Shown here: one piece after another, positions 60,770-64,000 of the stretch
How the letters are laid out: each line of letters begins with the position of its first letter
Position numbering within the stretch: position 1 is the first letter of the stretch
NCBI GenBank assembly: GCA_022579005.1
Contig: MU401496.1
Coordinates: forward strand, 165,560-229,559
DNA: 64,000 nt
Direction of reading: 5' to 3'
DNA from: Poronia punctata
Lineage: Eukaryota > Ascomycota > Sordariomycetes > Xylariales > Xylariaceae
The notes under the pieces: model-generated
What the model was told of the DNA's origin: nothing
Database searches by the model: none
What the model saw: the letters and a program-made list of their open reading frames with translations, nothing else
Made by a program: the position numbers and the translations under genes

Positions 60770-63700
60770 TAAAAAGCGCGCTAGTCCTACTAGCGCAAAA
60801 GCTTAGCTAAAGTTTAATTAAAAAAAATTTAACTTTAGTTAAGCTTTAATAAAAAAGGTGCAAACTTATATATTAAAAGCTAGTATATATAAAAGTATAT
60901 ATATTTTTTAAGCAGTATATAAAAGGGTTTTTATAAAAATAGCAAGTTTATATATGCTATATATATATAAACAACTTAAATATAAGTATAAATGTTAATT
61001 TATTATAAATATATATAATTAATATATAAAACTTATAATAATATAAGTTATTTTATAATTATAATATTTTTAGTTTATATATAAAGTTAAAATATATATT
61101 TATATATATATTAAGTTAAATAGTAAGTAATTATTAAGTTTATATATATAAAGCAAAATATTAAAGTTAGCATATATAAAGCATATGCTTAAACTAATAA
61201 AATTTACTTATATAAGAAATTTTTTTCTTATATACTTTTTAAATTTTTTTTTTTTTTATAATAACTAATATATAATTATAAGTTTAATTTTTTTTTTGTT
61301 TAATTAAAATACGCTTTTAATATATATAGTATATGCGTATATATTATATATATACATATATAGTATATATTAAAGCTATATGCTATAAATATAGCAAATT
61401 TATATATATAAAAAAAAAATTTTTAGTATATGCTAACTATATATAATAAAAAAGCTATTTTTATACTATATATACTTTATTATTTTTTTATTTTTTATAC
61501 TATATTTAATATTTATATAATATATATATAACATACTTTTAATATTTATATAGCATTTATATAGCATTTGCTTAGTATACTTATTAATAAAAATAAATAT
61601 ATTAACTTATAAATATTAAAAGCTTAAAACTTATTAAAATATAAGTACTACTATAGTAAGCATATGCTTTTTATATAATATATATATATACAACATATAT
61701 TGCTAATATAATATTTATAAGCTTAATTTTTAATAATAATAAGGCATAGTTTAATTAGATTTTAAGTATAACCTTTTTTTAACTTATGCTTTACTTTTGC
61801 TAATTATAAGTTTAGCTTATATTGCTAACTAAAATAGCTACTAAAATAAAGCTTACTTTTTATTATATATATATTAAAGTTATACTAACTTTATTTTAGC
61901 TATTTAAATTTTAGCATATAATATTAATATATATTTATTATTAATATATTATTAGCATATACTAACTATATTACTTTGCTAAACTAAGCTTTTAACTTTT
62001 TAGTTAAGCTTTTTAAGCTATATAATTATATATAAAAAGTTTTTTTTTTATACTTAATATATATTAACTATATAAAGTTATAATATTATTATTTAAAGCA
62101 ATACTATATATAAAGTAATTTATACTAATAAACTAAAAGTATATATATAGCTTACTTTTTATATATATTACTATATATTAATTTATAAAGCTTTATTAAT
62201 ATATTTAAAATATATATATTAATATATATAAGTAATATATAGCAAAGCATATAATTTATATATACTAACTATTTAATAAATACTAACTTAAACTTAGTAA
62301 ATATAATTATTTAAAAACAGCTTTTTAGCACTAAGTAAGTTTTTAAAGCATATAGTTTGCTTATAGCTAATATATGCTTTATTAATATACTTAAAAAATA
62401 AGTTTTAACTTATAAATAGCATAATACTTATTATATTTAAAAGCTTTAGTATGCTTATTATATAATATTAATATATAATATATATACTAATAATATATTA
62501 AAAATATAAGCAAAACGTTTTTAATTAATAAGTATATAATAAAATTTAAGCAACTTATATATATATTATAATTACTTAGTATATACTATTAATATATTAA
62601 TAATATATAGCTAAAAAAACCTAGCTTTTATTAAAAAGTATAAAACTTAGTTTTACTATATAAGTAAATTATATATTGTTTATATACTAACTAGCTTTAT
62701 TTTATTTTTTTTATTTTACTTTTACTTGCTATACTATTTAAGCTAATTTAGTATTTTTTAAGCGTTAAGTTTATAAACGCTTAGTAAATACTAAAAAAGC
62801 ACCTTTTATTATTAATTTTTTAAAACGTTTATTACTAATTTTGCTTTAAATATTATTACTATTATTATTATTTTTTAATTTTTTACTTTTTACTTTATAT
62901 AAAGTTAGCTTATACTAGCTTAATAGTTTTTATTTATTTTTTTTTAACTTGCTTAAATTACTTAAAAACTTTTAAAATATACTTTTTTTATATTTACTTA
63001 AAACTTTTATACTTACTAGCTTTTTTATTTTATTTTTACTTTTATTTTTGCCCTTACCTTTACTTTTACTTTTGCTTTTACCTTTACTTTTACTTTTACC
63101 TTTACCTTTACCTTTGCTTTTATTTTTGCTTGCGCTTAAGCTAGTATATACTTTTAGCACGTTTATAGTATATATTATAAATTAAACATTATGCCTTTAG
63201 TTTTAAAAAGCTATAAATATAATTATTAGTATTAGTAGTAATAAAAAAAAAAACTATAAGCATATGCTAACTTTATAATAAATTGCTTTTATTATTATAC
63301 TTATAACTTTTAAATTTAATAAGCATAAAGTAAGCATACTATAAGCAAATATTAAAAATATGCTTAGCATATGCTAATAGTTTATAGCAAGGCTTTATTA
63401 TTATATTTAATGCTAATAAATTATTTTTAACCTTATTTAAGCTTAAGCTTAAGCATACTTATAAAGGTATACTATTTATATATTATTTATATACTAAGCT
63501 AATATAATCTTTTATTAAAAAAAAAAGCTAATAAAAAAAGCAAGCTTATAATTATAAGTATTTAAACTAGCTTTTATTATATATATAGCTTATATTATAC
63601 TTATAGTTATAAGCTAATATTAATTTTAATAGCTATTACTACTGCTACTAAAAACGTATATATAAGTAAAAGCAAAGCTTAAAGCAGCGCTAATGCTAAC

Positions 63701-64000
63701 GCTAATGCTAAGGCTTAAGTTTAAGTATTAAAAAAAAATATATAAAAAAAAAGGCGTTATTAGTAGCAAAATATATACTTAGTATAAGCAAACAATAAAT
63801 ATAGCTATATATAAAAAAAGTTAATATTAATATTACTTTTTAGTATATAAATAATATAAGGTAATATATAAGCATAGTATAAGCTAAGTAATAATATAAT
63901 ATATGCTAAAAAAAACTATAGCTTTTTTATTTTTTATAAAAAAATAAAAAATTATTAATAGCTTATAATAAAACATTAAACTATAAATTATAAAAGTTTT
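60770..64000. repeat. AT-saturated, gene-free block (RIP-mutated repeat), continuing beyond the window
   Basis: From about 60,770 the sequence switches abruptly from near-balanced to overwhelmingly A/T, with TATATA-type runs and poly-A/T. The remaining G and C sit mostly in GC, AGC and GCT contexts or next to A/T runs. No conserved gene is present; the only open frame above 60 codons (62972-63160, minus) encodes alternating Lys/Gly/Ser from a repeated TTTACTTTTAC-type tract. The sharp boundary, TA enrichment and absence of genes fit repeats mutated by RIP and methylated by DIM-2. Its start is marked by a 7-bp stem hairpin at 60778-60796 and an imperfect inverted repeat at about 60798-60850. 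Transposon identity cannot be seen after this much mutation. A centromeric or subtelomeric setting is possible. Confidence 0.85.

Noticed and set aside
62972..63160. 62-codon Lys/Gly/Ser frame in the AT block
   Set aside because: Low-complexity translation of a simple TTTACTTTTAC-type repeat within RIP-like DNA.

Overview
This is nuclear DNA of a filamentous ascomycete (Pezizomycotina, most likely Sordariomycetes). The evidence is short GT-AG introns of about 55-145 nt, a DIM-2-type DNA methyltransferase, Zn2Cys6, HET and Pth11-type proteins, a GH67 alpha-glucuronidase, and an AT-saturated block typical of repeat-induced point mutation (RIP). Genes were built by joining open frames across splice signals and checking that codon phase and family motifs continue. 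Coordinates are direct readings; family names come from recognised motifs; no database was consulted.

Layout. 1-1823: 3' part of a phenol 2-monooxygenase-like flavoprotein, with a poly-G tract, an N gap and a duplicated exon fragment in one intron. 2326-2397: tRNA-Gly(CCC). 4034-4944: small secreted protein. 6063-8658: GH67 alpha-glucuronidase. 9192-12871 (-): DIM-2-like cytosine methyltransferase. 13815-15536 (-): BBE-type FAD oxidase. 15952-18353 (-): Zn2Cys6 regulator. 18833-21490 (-): PPR-like protein. 21936-22397: non-autonomous DNA element. 22602-23843: RMD1/RMND1-family mitochondrial protein. 24222-25517 (-): membrane-anchored BNR/Asp-box hydrolase. 26330-27022: hAT-like element. 27516-28821: vacuolar aspartic protease. 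31266-34626: large low-complexity protein. 36354-38027 (-): cytosolic SHMT. 39473-41455: HET-domain protein. 41755-44418: decayed or unrecognised coding pieces. 45247-47064 (-): gamma-glutamyltransferase. 48268-49714 (-): Pth11-like receptor. 50433-51224: GNAT acetyltransferase.

52415-59752 is the most notable region. It holds four genes in two head-to-head pairs: FAD monooxygenase (-) / UbiA prenyltransferase (+), then Pyr4-type transmembrane terpene cyclase (-) / cytochrome P450 (+). This is the tailoring core of a meroterpenoid pathway, but no polyketide synthase lies in the window. It looks like a small, possibly undescribed, terpenoid-hybrid cluster. From about 60.77 kb to the window end the DNA becomes extremely AT-rich and gene-free, consistent with RIP-mutated repeats, so the cluster borders heterochromatin-like DNA. 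The DIM-2 homologue and the two short inverted-repeat elements fit the same picture of genome defence acting on transposons.
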